A stretch of 64,000 nt of DNA. Source: Micropruina sp. (GTDB lineage Bacteria > Actinomycetota > Actinomycetes > Propionibacteriales > Propionibacteriaceae). A program made the translations under genes and the position numbers. The DNA lies in NCBI GenBank assembly GCA_016716635.1, contig JADJVZ010000014.1:372001-436000 (forward strand). Reading direction: 5' to 3'. Under the pieces are notes generated by a model. It worked only from the letters and a program-made list of their open reading frames with translations, ran no database searches and had not been told where the DNA came from. This document shows positions 24,677 through 34,389 of this stretch, piece by piece; position 1 is the stretch's first letter, and every line of letters begins with the position of its first letter.

Positions 24677-26932
24677 TCAGTGGGCCATGGCGACCCGAAT
24701 GGGGGCCTGCCAGGTGGCGCGAAGTGCATCCAGACTCAGCGTGGCGAGGTCTCGGATTTCGAGCTCAGGGGTCACCGTGACCTGCCCCAGACGGATCAGT
24801 GGCACGCCGTTGTCGGCACACAACGCAGAGAAGGCTGCCACGTGATCAGCAGACAAACTGACGATCGCCCGTGCGGGGCTCTCGGAGAACAGCTCCACCG
24901 TCGGATCACCCTCAGGCAGCCGGACGCTCGCCCCCACGTTGCGGCGCAAGCAGGCCTCGACGAGCCCCTGCGAGAGACCGCCTTCAGAGAGGTCGTGGGC
25001 GCTGGTCAACAGATGGGCTTTCGCTGCGGCCACCATCGTGGTGGCGAGCGCGCGTTCGGCCTCCAGGTTCGGCATCGGCGGCATGCCCCCGAGGTGGTGG
25101 TGCACGATGTCGGCCCAGGCGGAACCACCGAACTCGGGCAGCGTCGCACCCAGCAGGTAAATCTGATCGCCCGCTGCCGCGAAACCCATAGGGGTACGGT
25201 CTTCGACGTTGTCGATGACGCCGAGCACGCCCACCACCGGGGTCGGCAGAATGTTCGTCCCACCGGTCTGGTTGTAGAAGCTGACATTGCCGCCCGTGAC
25301 CGGGGTACCGAGTGTCTGGCAGCCGTCCACGAGGCCAAGGATCGCCTCGGAGAACTGCCACATGATGTCGGGATCCTCAGGAGATCCGAAGTTGAGGCAA
25401 TCAGTGATCGCCACCGGTTCGGCCCCAGCGACGGCGACGTTGCGGTAGGCCTCCGACAAGGCCAACTGCGCACCGAGGTAGGGGTTCAGGTAGGCGTAAC
25501 GACCGTTGGCATCCGTGGCCAAGGCGACGCCGAGCCCCGTCTCTTCATCGATGCGGATCATGCCGGAATCTTCCGGCTGGGCCAACACCGAGTTGCCCCG
25601 CACGTAGCGGTCGTATTGGTCGGTGATCCAACTCTTGTCACACAGGTTGGGTGAGCCGACCAACTTCACGATGGTGGCGGCCAAGGCCTCCGGCGAGTTG
25701 TCCCGCGGCAGCGCCTCGGCGGGATCGGCGTAGAGGGCATCCATCCAGTCCGGACGCGCTAACGGACGCTGATAGACCGGACCATCATGCGCAACGGTCT
25801 TCGGATCAACGTCGACGATCACCTCGTCGTGCCAAGAAATGATGAGCCGGTCGCCCTCAGTGACCTCGCCCACCACGGTGGCCAGAACGTCCCACTTGGC
25901 GCAGATCTCCATGAAGCGCTCGACGTTGCCGGGCTCGACGACCGCCATCATGCGCTCTTGGGATTCGCTCATGAGGATCTCTTCGGGAGCCAGTGAGGGA
26001 TCCCGCAACGGCACGACGTCGAGGTTGACGCGCATCCCGCCGTCGCCTGCCGACGCCAATTCCGAGGTGGCGCACGACAAGCCGGCGGCCCCGAGATCCT
26101 GAATGCCGGTGATGATCCCCGCGGCGAACAACTCAAGGGTGCATTCGATGAGCAGCTTTTCCATGAAGGGGTCGCCCACCTGCACGGACGGACGCTTCAC
26201 CGGACCGTCCGCTTCGAACGTCTCGGACGCCAGGATCGAGGCGCCACCGATTCCGTCCCCGCCCGTGGCCGCACCGTACAAGATGACTTGGTTGCCGGTG
26301 CCGGAGGCGAAGGCAAGGTGCAGGTCTTGCTTCTTCATGACGCCGATACACAAGGCGTTCACAAGGGGGTTGCCGTAATAGGTGGGGTCGAACCAGACCT
26401 CGCCGCCGATGTTGGGAAGGCCCAAGCAGTTGCCGTAGCCGCCCACGCCGGCGACGATGCCGGGCAGGACGCGCGCGGTGTCAGGGGCGTCCAACGGACC
26501 GAACCGCAGCGGATCCATGACCGCAATGGGACGCGCTCCCATGGCCAGAATGTCACGGACAATGCCGCCAACGCCGGTGGCGGCACCCTGGTAAGGCTCC
26601 ACATAACTGGGGTGGTTGTGCGACTCGATCTTGAACGTCACCGCCCAGTCGCCACCGATGCCGACGACGCCGGCCTGCTCGCCAATACCGGCTAGCAGCG
26701 GACCGCGTGGCGTCTCGCGCGACAAGGCACCGAACTTCGCCAGGTGCACTTTGGATGACTTGTAGGAGCAATGCTCCGACCACATCACCGAGTACATGGC
26801 GAGTTCGCTCGAGGTGGGACGTCGTCCCAAGATTTCGCGAATGCGGGAGTACTCGTCGGCCTTCAGGCCGAGTTCGGCCCAAGGTTGGGTGACCCCTGGA
26901 GTCAGCTGAGCGTTGGCTACGGTATCGACCAC
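24677..26932 (-). CDS. purL: Phosphoribosylformylglycinamidine synthase subunit PurL
   Basis: A 751-residue small-type PurL, the FGAM synthetase subunit that uses ATP and ammonia delivered by PurQ (step 4 of IMP synthesis). [15 protein letters not shown] is the conserved N-terminal signature, and [20 protein letters not shown] and [17 protein letters not shown] motifs belong to the ATP site. At 751 residues it lacks the glutaminase and PurS parts of large PurL, so it needs separate PurQ and PurS. PurQ is encoded 2.5 kb upstream, and the only PurS here is fused to PurC. The GTG at 26932 has TAGTTT 7 nt upstream. Confidence 0.97.
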   Translation of the reverse strand: MVDTVANAQLTPGVTQPWAELGLKADEYSRIREILGRRPTSSELAMYSVMWSEHCSYKSSKVHLAKFGALSRETPRGPLLAGIGEQAGVVGIGGDWAVTFKIESHNHPSYVEPYQGAATGVGGIVRDILAMGARPIAVMDPLRFGPLDAPDTARVLPGIVAGVGGYGNCLGLPNIGGEVWFDPTYYGNPLVNALCIGVMKKQDLHLAFASGTGNQVILYGAATGGDGIGGASILASETFEADGPVKRPSVQVGDPFMEKLLIECTLELFAAGIITGIQDLGAAGLSCATSELASAGDGGMRVNLDVVPLRDPSLAPEEILMSESQERMMAVVEPGNVERFMEICAKWDVLATVVGEVTEGDRLIISWHDEVIVDVDPKTVAHDGPVYQRPLARPDWMDALYADPAEALPRDNSPEALAATIVKLVGSPNLCDKSWITDQYDRYVRGNSVLAQPEDSGMIRIDEETGLGVALATDANGRYAYLNPYLGAQLALSEAYRNVAVAGAEPVAITDCLNFGSPEDPDIMWQFSEAILGLVDGCQTLGTPVTGGNVSFYNQTGGTNILPTPVVGVLGVIDNVEDRTPMGFAAAGDQIYLLGATLPEFGGSAWADIVHHHLGGMPPMPNLEAERALATTMVAAAKAHLLTSAHDLSEGGLSQGLVEACLRRNVGASVRLPEGDPTVELFSESPARAIVSLSADHVAAFSALCADNGVPLIRLGQVTVTPELEIRDLATLSLDALRATWQAPIRVAMAH

Positions 26933-26939
26933 GAGGACA

Positions 26940-26945
26940 AAACTA
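26940..26945 (-). promoter_or_regulatory. -10 box TAGTTT for a leaderless purL mRNA
   Basis: TAGTTT ends 7 nt before the GTG at 26932; no Shine-Dalgarno sequence is present. Confidence 0.45.
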
Positions 26946-26991
26946 CCGTGCCGGACGCGAACTCAGTGCGCGCCGCCCGGAGTGGACCTAA

Positions 26992-27966
26992 CTAACTGGC
27001 AGCCGGGCGCACCGTCTGCCCCGGCGGTGTGTGCGTCGGAGTGGTGGTCGGGATGACCGTGCTCGAGGTCACCGTCGGGGTGACAGTGGGAGTCACCGTC
27101 GGAGTCACAGTCGGGGTGGCAGTCACGGTCGGCCAGATCGTGAACGTCGGCCAGATCGTGATGGTGATGGTTGGCGACGCGGTCGGCCACGGCGAGGCGG
27201 TCGGGTACGGCGGGTCCGTGGGCCAGTCCGTCGGCCACGGTGAACTCGTCGGCCATTCGGTCGGCCAGATCGTCGGCACAGGTGTGCCTGTCGGCCACTG
27301 GGTAGGCCACAACGTCGGCGACACCGTGGGCGTGGGCGACCCGGTGTCGGTGGGCGACACCGTCGGCGACACCGTCGGCGAGGCCGTGGGGGTCGCGCTC
27401 TGGGTCGGAGTCTTCGTGTTGTTCGGCGACGGTGTCTTCGTGTTGTTTGGCGTGGACGTCGTCTTGTTGGTTGGGGTAGACGTCGCCTTAGCCGTTGTAC
27501 TTGTGGCGCTGCTCGTGGCCGTGGTGGTGGATGCGGCGGGTGTCTGCGTCTCGGTGGACGCGCTCGCAGCGGGCGTTGCGCTGACAGCGCTGGTGGAAGC
27601 ATTCGGCGCGGCCGACGAGGTCGCCGCCGGATTGACGCCCCCCGAGCCGCCACCCGGGCCTCCCCCGGGTCCGCCAGCACCACTGGTTGAGCCCAGCGAC
27701 AATGCACCGGTTGCCAACATGACGCCTGTCACGCCACCGGCGATGGCGGCCACGACCGCGGCGCCCAAGCCGAGTCGTTTGAGGTTCCCCGCGAGCGAGG
27801 GGGTCAGGACTGCCACTGACGCGGCGGCCGCGACAGGAATTCCAAGAAGTTGAGCCAGTTGCGGGCTTGGCGCAGGAGCCGGCTGATTTCCCTCAGCGCG
27901 AAGCGCGGCGAACAACCCAGCAAACGCGGCGTCATCAAGAGCCCCGTCGTGATTGATGTCAGTCAT
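26992..27966 (-). CDS. Putative anti-sigma factor with Thr/Pro/Trp-rich extracytoplasmic domain
   Basis: A 324-residue membrane protein. The N-terminal 60 residues (TDINHDGALDDAAFAGLFAALRAEG..) are cytoplasmic and could bind the sigma factor encoded just upstream. One TM helix lies at about 65-95 (LGLGAAVVAAIAGGVTGVML). The remaining 220 residues are low-complexity: Gly-rich, then Thr/Ala/Ser-rich, then WPT repeats (WPTQWPTG, WPTEWPT) and TPTVTPTVTP runs, suited to spanning or sitting in the cell wall. The ATG overlaps the sigma-factor stop (ATGA). The anti-sigma role rests on operon position and topology; no ZAS zinc motif is visible. Confidence 0.6.
   Translation of the reverse strand: MTDINHDGALDDAAFAGLFAALRAEGNQPAPAPSPQLAQLLGIPVAAAASVAVLTPSLAGNLKRLGLGAAVVAAIAGGVTGVMLATGALSLGSTSGAGGPGGGPGGGSGGVNPAATSSAAPNASTSAVSATPAASASTETQTPAASTTTATSSATSTTAKATSTPTNKTTSTPNNTKTPSPNNTKTPTQSATPTASPTVSPTVSPTDTGSPTPTVSPTLWPTQWPTGTPVPTIWPTEWPTSSPWPTDWPTDPPYPTASPWPTASPTITITIWPTFTIWPTVTATPTVTPTVTPTVTPTVTSSTVIPTTTPTHTPPGQTVRPAAS
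27056..27340 (-). repeat. Repetitive DNA encoding WPT and TPTV units
   Basis: Short GTCGG-based repeats code for WPT and TPTV units in the outer domain of the putative anti-sigma factor. Degenerate 6- to 12-bp periodicity is visible along the segment. Confidence 0.65.
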
Positions 27967-28664
27967 CTGTCGCCTCCCCTCGACGCAGCATGGTCTGCTA
28001 ATAGAAACCTCAGGCTCCCCAATGCTTTGGCCTGAAGATCGCTGACCCAGGAATTCGAGCGTCCGAGGACGGATGCCGTCTGCTCCAAAGTCAGTTCCGC
28101 GAGCACCCGGAGGGTGATCACATTCTTTTGATCTGCCGGAAGCAGATCCAACACATCGAGAATCTCTTGGGACTGGATGCGCTCAAGCGCCTCGTGTTCC
28201 GCCGAGATAGCCCGCCTGGGATCCGACTCCGGTACGTACTCATCAGTTGTTCGGTGGGTTGCCCTCCGCCACGAATCCACGAGCCGCCCGTGAGCGACAG
28301 TGAATGCGAACGTCTTCAGGCCCGCCCAACCCCCGGTGAGGCCGTCCAGCTGTTGCAAGATCTGAACGAAGACATCGTTGGTCAAGGCATCGGGATCTCC
28401 CGCACCCCTCACCGATAGATAGCCCCGAATTTTCGGGGCCAACTCCCGATAGACCGTCTCCATGGCCCTCTTGTCACCATGGGCGGCCGCCTCTGCGATC
28501 GAATCGAGATCGAGGAGGGCGGAGCCCGACGCTCCCGGGTCGCCTTGCGGCTGCCAGGATCCCCGTTCGTTAGGTGTGGTTTTGCCCACACCGGGCGTCC
28601 GCCCCCACGATCTCAATGGATCAAGCTCCCTGTGCGAAGATCTTTCGTCCCCCAACGATCCCAC
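27963..28664 (-). CDS. ECF-type RNA polymerase sigma factor
   Basis: A 233-residue sigma-70-family factor. Region 2 spans about 65-135 (VYRELAPKIRGYLSVRG, NDVFVQILQQLDGL, FAFTVAHGRLVDSWRR), and region 4 spans about 170-225 with the helix-turn-helix LTLEQTASVLGRSNSWVSDL. The first 50 residues are unlike ECF factors, so the true start may be downstream of the GTG at 28664. Its stop overlaps the ATG of the membrane protein that follows, the usual sigma/anti-sigma arrangement. It probably responds to an envelope signal. The pair is inserted between purL and purQ and is not a purine gene. Confidence 0.8.
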   Translation of the reverse strand: MGSLGDERSSHRELDPLRSWGRTPGVGKTTPNERGSWQPQGDPGASGSALLDLDSIAEAAAHGDKRAMETVYRELAPKIRGYLSVRGAGDPDALTNDVFVQILQQLDGLTGGWAGLKTFAFTVAHGRLVDSWRRATHRTTDEYVPESDPRRAISAEHEALERIQSQEILDVLDLLPADQKNVITLRVLAELTLEQTASVLGRSNSWVSDLQAKALGSLRFLLADHAASRGGDR

Positions 28665-29432
28665 GCCCCAGCAAGGAGCTTGGCGCGAAGTGTCACTACC
28701 CCAGACCGCACACCCCCCGACGGCGTGCGGGCCAGAATCGACCCTTCGAGCCTGGTGTTCGACTCGCCTGCGACCCTTCGGACTGACCCGCCCCCCCGGG
28801 CTGCCGACTTACGTCGTGCATTCGGTTCATCCTCGCGGCGCGTCGACCACCACCTGCTAAACCGCACGACCCTGGGAAAGTCCCCAGAAGGCGTCTCGCG
28901 ATGTGAGATGACCGGTTTTGGGGGTGCGCAAGGACGCAGGACGCGGGACTGGCACACCGGCCCCAACGCGGTGATCCTCGTCCCCGGCCCCAAGGCGGCG
29001 CGGACGTTGCTCATAATTTGGCACCATATCCGCGCGTGAGGTCAGGCGCCAACGTTCCGAGACCCTGCAAAAGAGATGAGGCCCAAACCGGCGTATGGCG
29101 CGCCCCAAAAGGACGGGCCACACGTGGCCACTGACATGGACGTGAAAGCTTGGACGGACCCCAATGCTGGCAGCCAGCCGCCGACGCGACGGCCCCACCT
29201 TGGAACCAAACCTCGGCCTTCGTGCGGCCATTTCAAGGCGAATCCGTCGTTTGGAACAAGATCGAATCCGCGTTGCCCTTCATCGCCCACCCAGTAGGAC
29301 CAGAACCAACCGGCCTCGGATCGCCAAAACCGGCAGCGGAAAGCGCCCACCGGCACACCCTCGACCAGCCCTACAGACTTCGCCCGACGATCCCTGGGGG
29401 TAAACCCCGCCGCCGCATGCTCAACCTCGTCC
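28665..29432. other. Gene-free region upstream of the sigma factor
   Basis: About 770 bases with no recognisable gene, RNA or mobile element. Open frames on both strands translate to arginine-, tryptophan- and proline-rich sequences with no family match. The promoter of the sigma-factor operon should lie here, but no clear box was identified. It may be a remnant of a lost gene. Confidence 0.45.
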
Positions 29433-29452
29433 GCGGCCGTTGGTCCGGCCGC
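29433..29452 (-). terminator. Possible terminator of the purQ transcript
   Basis: GCGGCCG (29433-29439) pairs with CGGCCGC (29446-29452) around TTGGTC, 24 nt past the purQ stop. There is no T-run, so the call is tentative. Confidence 0.4.
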
Positions 29453-29475
29453 CGTGATCAGGGCGGTGCAGAAAG

Positions 29476-30156
29476 TCAGCCGACGAGGGCGGACAAGTAG
29501 CGCTGCACGCTGCTGAAGAAGGGGCGTCCATCGAGGGAAGGTGCGGTGAGCGACTCAACATTGTGCTCGGGATGCGGCATCAGCCCCACCACGTTGCCGC
29601 GCTCGTTGGTGATGCCCGCAATGTCGTTGGCTGAACCGTTCGGGTTGCCGAGGTACCGGAAGACCACCCGATTGCTATCTTCGAGCATCTTCAACGTCTC
29701 AGGGGAGGCCTGGTAGTTCCCCTCCTGGTTTTTCAGCGCGATGGTGATCTGCTGGCCACGCTCGAAGTCGCAACTCCAGACCGTGTCGTTGGTCTCGACG
29801 CGCAAGCGCTGATCGGTGCAGACGAACGTCCGACCCTCATTGCGGATCATGGCCCCGGGCAACAGGTGGGCTTCGCACAGCACCTGGAAGCCGTTGCAGA
29901 TACCCAACACGGGCATCCCCTTGTTCGCGGCGTCGATGATCTCGCTCATGATGGGGCTGAAACGAGCGATGGCACCGCAGCGCAGGTAGTCTCCGTAGCT
30001 GAAACCGCCGGGCAAGACGACCGCGTCCACCCCTTCGAGGTCGTGCGCGAGATGCCACAACGGCACCGGGGTCGCCCCCGACAAGGTGACGGCACGCAAG
30101 GCGTCGTGGTCGTCCAGGGAGCCCGGGAACGTGACCACCCCGATGCGGACGCTCAC
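29476..30156 (-). CDS. purQ: Phosphoribosylformylglycinamidine synthase subunit PurQ (glutaminase)
   Basis: A 226-residue class I glutamine amidotransferase that supplies ammonia to Pur[13 protein letters not shown] is the start motif, [19 protein letters not shown] binds the phosphate and nucleophile region, [20 protein letters not shown] holds the catalytic Cys, and MPHPEHNVE carries the catalytic His and Glu. The ATG at 30156 overlaps the stop of the purC-purS gene (ATGA), so PurS and PurQ are made together. Confidence 0.96.
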   Translation of the reverse strand: MSVRIGVVTFPGSLDDHDALRAVTLSGATPVPLWHLAHDLEGVDAVVLPGGFSYGDYLRCGAIARFSPIMSEIIDAANKGMPVLGICNGFQVLCEAHLLPGAMIRNEGRTFVCTDQRLRVETNDTVWSCDFERGQQITIALKNQEGNYQASPETLKMLEDSNRVVFRYLGNPNGSANDIAGITNERGNVVGLMPHPEHNVESLTAPSLDGRPFFSSVQRYLSALVG

Positions 30157-31319
30157 TGCTCGACCCGGATGTCGAAGGACTCGATCACCGTGTTGGCGAG
30201 CAGCTTTTCGGCGGCGGAGTAAATCTCGGCGAGCTTCGCCTCGTCGACGACCCCGTCGACCAGCAACTCGAACCGCTTGCCCTGCCGCACCGACAAGCCG
30301 TCAAACCCGAGCCGCTTGAGGGCACCGGTGACGGCCTTGCCTTGCGGGTCGAGGATCTCAGGCTTGGGCATCACATCCACGATGACCCGAGTCGGGCGGG
30401 GGCCCTTCTCGACCGCTGCCGCGGGGGCGCTGAAGGAGGTGAACTCGGTGCCTGTGAGGCGGTGGTACGCCTCGGTGTACCGGGCCCGGGTGGCGTCCAC
30501 GACCTCCGCGGGAAGGGCGGGTGCCGGGGTGTCGGAGGCGACGTCCCAGCCGGATTCCTTGGCCAGCCAGTCGCGTACGTACTGCTTGTCGAAGCTCGGC
30601 AGTTTGCCGCCGGGCTCCCAGGTGGCCGCGTCCCAGAACCGGGACGAATCCGGCGTCAGCACCTCGTCGGCCAGCACGATCGTGCCGTCGGGACGGATAC
30701 CGAACTCGAACTTGGTGTCGGCCAGGATGATGCCGCGATCGCGCGCGATCTCCTCGGCGCGGGTGTACAGCGCCAAGGTCAGGTCGCGGAGCCGTGCGGC
30801 CAGGGCGAAGCCGTGCATTTCGGCGACGACCTCGAAACTGACGTTCTCGTCGTGGGAGCCCATCGGCGCCTTGATGGCCGGGGTGAAGATCGCCTGCGGC
30901 AACTTCGAGCCGTCTTGCAGGCCGTCCGGTAGCGGAATGCCACAGACCGTCTGGGTGGCCTGGTATTCCTTCCAGCCGGAGCCGGTCAGGTAGCCGCGCG
31001 CCACGCATTCGACGGGGATCATCGACAACTTCTCGACGATGACACCGCGGCCCGCTACGGACGGCGGCACGTCGGTGCTGATGACGTGATTGTCGATGAC
31101 GTCGAGAAGTTGGCCGAACCACCACTGCGAGAGCTGGGTGAGGATCGCGCCCTTGTCAGGGATCGGAGTCACCAGCACCTGATCGAAGGCGGAGATGGCG
31201 TCGGTGGCGACCATCAAGATGAGCTCGGGGTCGGCCCCTTGGTTTTGCGGCCAGGCATAGAGGCGGCGCACCTTGCCGGCGTGCAGGAGGGGCAGGTCAA
31301 GTCCGTACGGGTCTGTCAC
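30153..31319 (-). CDS. purC: SAICAR synthetase fused to PurS
   Basis: A 388-residue fusion protein. Residues 1 to about 292 form SAICAR synthetase (PurC): [43 protein letters not shown] and DTKFEFGI are family motifs; the enzyme joins aspartate to CAIR. A short linker ([10 protein letters not shown]) leads to residues 308-388, a complete PurS ([27 protein letters not shown]), the small subunit that bridges PurL and PurQ in FGAM synthetase. No other purS is in the window. The start is GTG with TAGGCT 6 nt upstream, and purQ follows with a 4-nt overlap. The frame is continuous through the junction, with no stop or restart. Confidence 0.93.
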   Translation of the reverse strand: MTDPYGLDLPLLHAGKVRRLYAWPQNQGADPELILMVATDAISAFDQVLVTPIPDKGAILTQLSQWWFGQLLDVIDNHVISTDVPPSVAGRGVIVEKLSMIPVECVARGYLTGSGWKEYQATQTVCGIPLPDGLQDGSKLPQAIFTPAIKAPMGSHDENVSFEVVAEMHGFALAARLRDLTLALYTRAEEIARDRGIILADTKFEFGIRPDGTIVLADEVLTPDSSRFWDAATWEPGGKLPSFDKQYVRDWLAKESGWDVASDTPAPALPAEVVDATRARYTEAYHRLTGTEFTSFSAPAAAVEKGPRPTRVIVDVMPKPEILDPQGKAVTGALKRLGFDGLSVRQGKRFELLVDGVVDEAKLAEIYSAAEKLLANTVIESFDIRVEQ

Positions 31320-31325
31320 GCGTCC

Positions 31326-31331
31326 AGCCTA
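31326..31331 (-). promoter_or_regulatory. -10 box TAGGCT for a leaderless purC-purS mRNA
   Basis: TAGGCT ends 6 nt before the GTG at 31319. purD has the same hexamer at the same spacing. Confidence 0.55.
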
Positions 31332-31392
31332 AAGGGTCGGACGCCGATCGTCCCTCCCGACTCGTCCAGGTCCCGGCACTCGGGACGTCTCG

Positions 31393-32823
31393 CTACAGCA
31401 CCTGACCGGGGCGATAGGCGGCGGCCTCGGGATATGCGGAGGCCAACTCGGCGACTGCGGCGGCCATCCAATCGACCTGGTGGCCGGCGGCGCCGGTGAG
31501 CTCGGAGCGCGCGGCGAAGATGGCGTCGAGCTGGTCGCGGGTGAGCCCCAGGCGCGCGTCGGCGGCAAGGCGATCGAGAAGGTCATTAGTGCGGGCACCC
31601 TCGCGCATTGCCAGGGCCACGGCGACCGCGTGCTCCTTGATGACCTCGTGGGCCACCTCGCGTCCGACCCCCGCGCGGACGGCCGCCATCAGCACCTTCG
31701 TCGTGGAGAGGAAGGGCGCGTAACGCTCGAGTTCGGCCTCGATGACCTTGGGGAAGGCCCCGAAGTCAGCGAGCACCGTCAGGAAGGTTTCGAACTGGCC
31801 GTCGAGGGCGAAGCAGGCGTCCGGGAGGGCGATGCGGCGCACCACCGAACAGCTCACATCACCTTCGTTCCATTGATCGCCGGCGAGTTCGCCGACCATC
31901 GAGACGTAGCCCCGCATGATGACGGCGAAGCCGTTGACGCGCTCGCAAGAGCGGGTGTTCATCTTGTGCGGCATGGCCGATGATCCGACCTGGCCGGGCT
32001 TGAAGCCTTCGGTGACGAGTTCGAGGCCCGCCATCAGGCGGATGGTCGTGGCCACGCTCGCCGGGGCCGCCGCCACCTGAGCGAGGGCCGTGAGGGCGTC
32101 GTAGTCAAGCGAGCGCGGGTACACCTGGCCGGTCGAGGTCAGCACCTTCGCGAAGCCCAGATGCTCGGCGACACGCCCTTCCAAGACCGCCAGTTTCGCT
32201 TCGTCGCCATTGAGCAGGTCGAGCATGTCTTGGGCCGTGCCGACGGGTCCCTTGATGCCGCGCAGCGGGTAGCGTCCGATGAGTTCGTCCACGCGGGCGA
32301 ACGAAATGAGCAGTTCGTCCGCAGCGGAGGCGAAGCGCTTACCCAGCGTCGTCATTTGGGCCGCGACGTTGTGCGAGCGTCCGGTCAGGGCCTGGTCGCG
32401 GTAGCGGACGGCCAGGCCGGTGAGCGCCACGAGCGTGGTGATGATCCGCTCGCGCACCAGCCGCAGCGAGGCCAACAACTGGAACTGCTCGATGTTCTCG
32501 GTGAGGTCGCGGGACGTCATGCCCTTGTGGATGTGCTCAAACCCCGCGAGGTCGTTGAACTCCTCGATGCGGGCCTTGACGTCGTGGCGCGTGACGCGCT
32601 CGCGGGCCGCGATGGACTCGAGATCGACCTGGTCGATGACGGCCTCATAGGCGGCCAGGACCGTGGTGGGATCATCTCCACCGAAGTCGACACCAAGCTC
32701 GGCCTGGGCTCGCAGGACGGCGATCCACAGGCGCCTTTCCGCCACAATCTTGTTCTCCGGCGACCAGATCTCCCGCATGGCCGGGGAGGCGTAACGGGTG
32801 GCGAGGACGTTGGGGACGGTCAT
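31393..32823 (-). CDS. purB: Adenylosuccinate lyase
   Basis: A 476-residue fumarase/aspartase-superfamily enzyme used twice: it cleaves SAICAR to AICAR and adenylosuccinate to AMP plus fumarate. HIHKGMTSRDLTENIEQFQL and ALTGRSHNVAAQMTTLGKRF hold substrate contacts, and GSSAMPHKMNTRSCERV is the superfamily signature with the mobile catalytic loop. Ribosome-binding site AAGGAG lies 8 nt before the ATG at 32823. It is co-directional with purC-purS, 73 nt upstream of that gene's start. Confidence 0.96.
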   Translation of the reverse strand: MTVPNVLATRYASPAMREIWSPENKIVAERRLWIAVLRAQAELGVDFGGDDPTTVLAAYEAVIDQVDLESIAARERVTRHDVKARIEEFNDLAGFEHIHKGMTSRDLTENIEQFQLLASLRLVRERIITTLVALTGLAVRYRDQALTGRSHNVAAQMTTLGKRFASAADELLISFARVDELIGRYPLRGIKGPVGTAQDMLDLLNGDEAKLAVLEGRVAEHLGFAKVLTSTGQVYPRSLDYDALTALAQVAAAPASVATTIRLMAGLELVTEGFKPGQVGSSAMPHKMNTRSCERVNGFAVIMRGYVSMVGELAGDQWNEGDVSCSVVRRIALPDACFALDGQFETFLTVLADFGAFPKVIEAELERYAPFLSTTKVLMAAVRAGVGREVAHEVIKEHAVAVALAMREGARTNDLLDRLAADARLGLTRDQLDAIFAARSELTGAAGHQVDWMAAAVAELASAYPEAAAYRPGQVL

Positions 32824-32996
32824 CGGCGCTCCTTGAGAGAGATCGGGACGAGGGGAATCGGGCCCATTCTCCCATGGGCCGCCACGCGCTCTGCCTCAGG
32901 GCACCTCACCCGAGCCCGCCGGCGACGAGCCCCTCGCCGGACATGCCACCCAAAACATGGAGATTCTGGCCCCTGCCTGCCCATACCGACCCCAAC

Positions 32997-33020
32997 CCCC
33001 GAAATCAGTTTGATTTGGGT
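32997..33020 (-). terminator. Hairpin terminator of purD
   Basis: CCC..AAATCA (to 33007) pairs with TGATTTGGG (from 33011) around GTT. It lies 35 nt past the purD stop, inside the 230-nt gap before purB. Confidence 0.5.
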
Positions 33021-33054
33021 GGAATCGGGAGACGGGTATCGTCCGGGCGGTTGC

Positions 33055-34335
33055 CTACAGGGACGGCGTCGGGATCTCGCCGGTGGCGGCGCGCAGGGCG
33101 ATGTCGCGGCGACAGAAGCCGGTCGGGAAGTCGAGGGCGTCGACGGCGGCATAGGCGTCCACCCGGGCCTGCGTGAGATCGGCGGCCTGGGCCACGACCC
33201 CCAGCACCCGTCCGCCGGCCGCGATGAGCTGGCCATCCGCGTCAACGGCGGTGCCCGCGTGGAAGATCGCCACGTTGTCGTCCGTGCCAAACAACCGGGG
33301 TCCGGCGATGTGGCCTCCGGTCATGAGGGTGCCGGGGTAGCCGTCCGCGGCCATCACGACGATGACAGCGGCGCCGGGCAGCCACGCGAGTTCCCCGATG
33401 TTGGCCAGGGTGCCGGTGGCGGCGGCGTAGAGCACGCCACCCAGTCCGGTTTCAAGCTGAGCGAGGACGGCTTGGGTCTCCGGATCACCGAAGCGGGCGT
33501 TGAACTCCACGACCCGCAGGCCCTTGGAGGTGAGCGCCAGGCCGGCGTAGAGCAGCCCCTGGAACGGGGTTCCGCGCCGCGCCATTTCCGCAACTGTCGG
33601 TGTCACAACCTGGGTCATGATGGCCTCCACCAGCCCGGCGGGCGCCCAAGGCAGCGGCGTGTAGGCGCCCATGCCGCCGGTATTGGGACCTGTGTCCCCG
33701 TCCCCGACCCGCTTGAAGTCCTGGGCGGGCTGCAGCGGGAGGGAATCGACGCCGTCGGTGATGGCGAACAGCGAGACCTCGGGGCCATCGAGGTACTCCT
33801 CGACGATGACGGGCAGGCACGCCTCCGCATGCGCGAGCGCGGCCTCCCGGTCCTCGGTGACGATGACGCCTTTACCTGCCGCCAATCCGTCTTGCTTCAC
33901 GACGTAGGGGGCGCCAAGGGCGTCGAGGGCATCCGCGACCTCGGCCAGCGTCGCGCAGTAGTGTGAGGCCGCCGTCGGGACCCCCGCTGCCGCCATCACG
34001 TCCTTTGCGAACTGCTTGGAACCTTCCAGCGCGGCCGCTTCCCGCGACGGACCGAAGCACGCGATGCCAGCTGCGCGGACGGCGTCCGCCACGCCGGCCA
34101 CCAAGGGCGCCTCGGGGCCGACCACGACGAGGTCCGCGGCGAGCGTCCGCGCGAGGGCGGCAACGGCCGCACCGTCCAACTGATCAATCGAGTGATTGAT
34201 CGCCACGGTCGCGGTTCCCGGGTTGCCCGGCGCGCAGTGGACGTCCGCCACACCCGGGTCGCGATGGAGGGCGAGGCACAGCGCGTGCTCGCGTCCGCCG
34301 CTGCCAATAACGAGGACGGTGAGGGGCTCAGTCAC
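33055..34335 (-). CDS. purD: Phosphoribosylamine--glycine ligase
   Basis: A 426-residue ATP-grasp enzyme (GARS) that joins phosphoribosylamine to glycine, step 2 of IMP synthesis. VLVIGSGGREHALCLAL is the N-terminal start, VVGPEAPLVAGVADAVR and PYVVKQDGLAAGKGVIVTED are substrate and ATP-grasp motifs, and FNARFGDPETQAVL carries the metal-binding residues. The length fits a monofunctional PurD; no PurM or PurN domain is fused. The GTG start has TAGGCT exactly 6 nt upstream. It is divergent from an EamA exporter. Confidence 0.96.
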   Translation of the reverse strand: MTEPLTVLVIGSGGREHALCLALHRDPGVADVHCAPGNPGTATVAINHSIDQLDGAAVAALARTLAADLVVVGPEAPLVAGVADAVRAAGIACFGPSREAAALEGSKQFAKDVMAAAGVPTAASHYCATLAEVADALDALGAPYVVKQDGLAAGKGVIVTEDREAALAHAEACLPVIVEEYLDGPEVSLFAITDGVDSLPLQPAQDFKRVGDGDTGPNTGGMGAYTPLPWAPAGLVEAIMTQVVTPTVAEMARRGTPFQGLLYAGLALTSKGLRVVEFNARFGDPETQAVLAQLETGLGGVLYAAATGTLANIGELAWLPGAAVIVVMAADGYPGTLMTGGHIAGPRLFGTDDNVAIFHAGTAVDADGQLIAAGGRVLGVVAQAADLTQARVDAYAAVDALDFPTGFCRRDIALRAATGEIPTPSL

Positions 34336-34341
34336 GCCCGC

Positions 34342-34347
34342 AGCCTA
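34342..34347 (-). promoter_or_regulatory. -10 box TAGGCT for a leaderless purD mRNA
   Basis: TAGGCT ends 6 nt before the GTG at 34335; no Shine-Dalgarno sequence is present. The arrangement copies the purC promoter. Confidence 0.55.
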
Positions 34348-34389
34348 CCGGCCACCCGTGGGACGATGGTCGCCGACTTGGGAGGTGAC

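Noticed and set aside
27056..27340. CRISPR-like repeats
   Set aside because: The periodicity is 6-12 bp, in frame with a coding sequence and without spacers, so it is a coding repeat.
28857..29356. Small minus-strand frames upstream of the sigma factor
   Set aside because: Arg/Trp/Gly-rich composition, no ribosome site and no motif; no support as genes.
32161..33966. 601-codon plus-strand frame across purB and purD
   Set aside because: It runs antisense through two conserved purine genes and has no family features.
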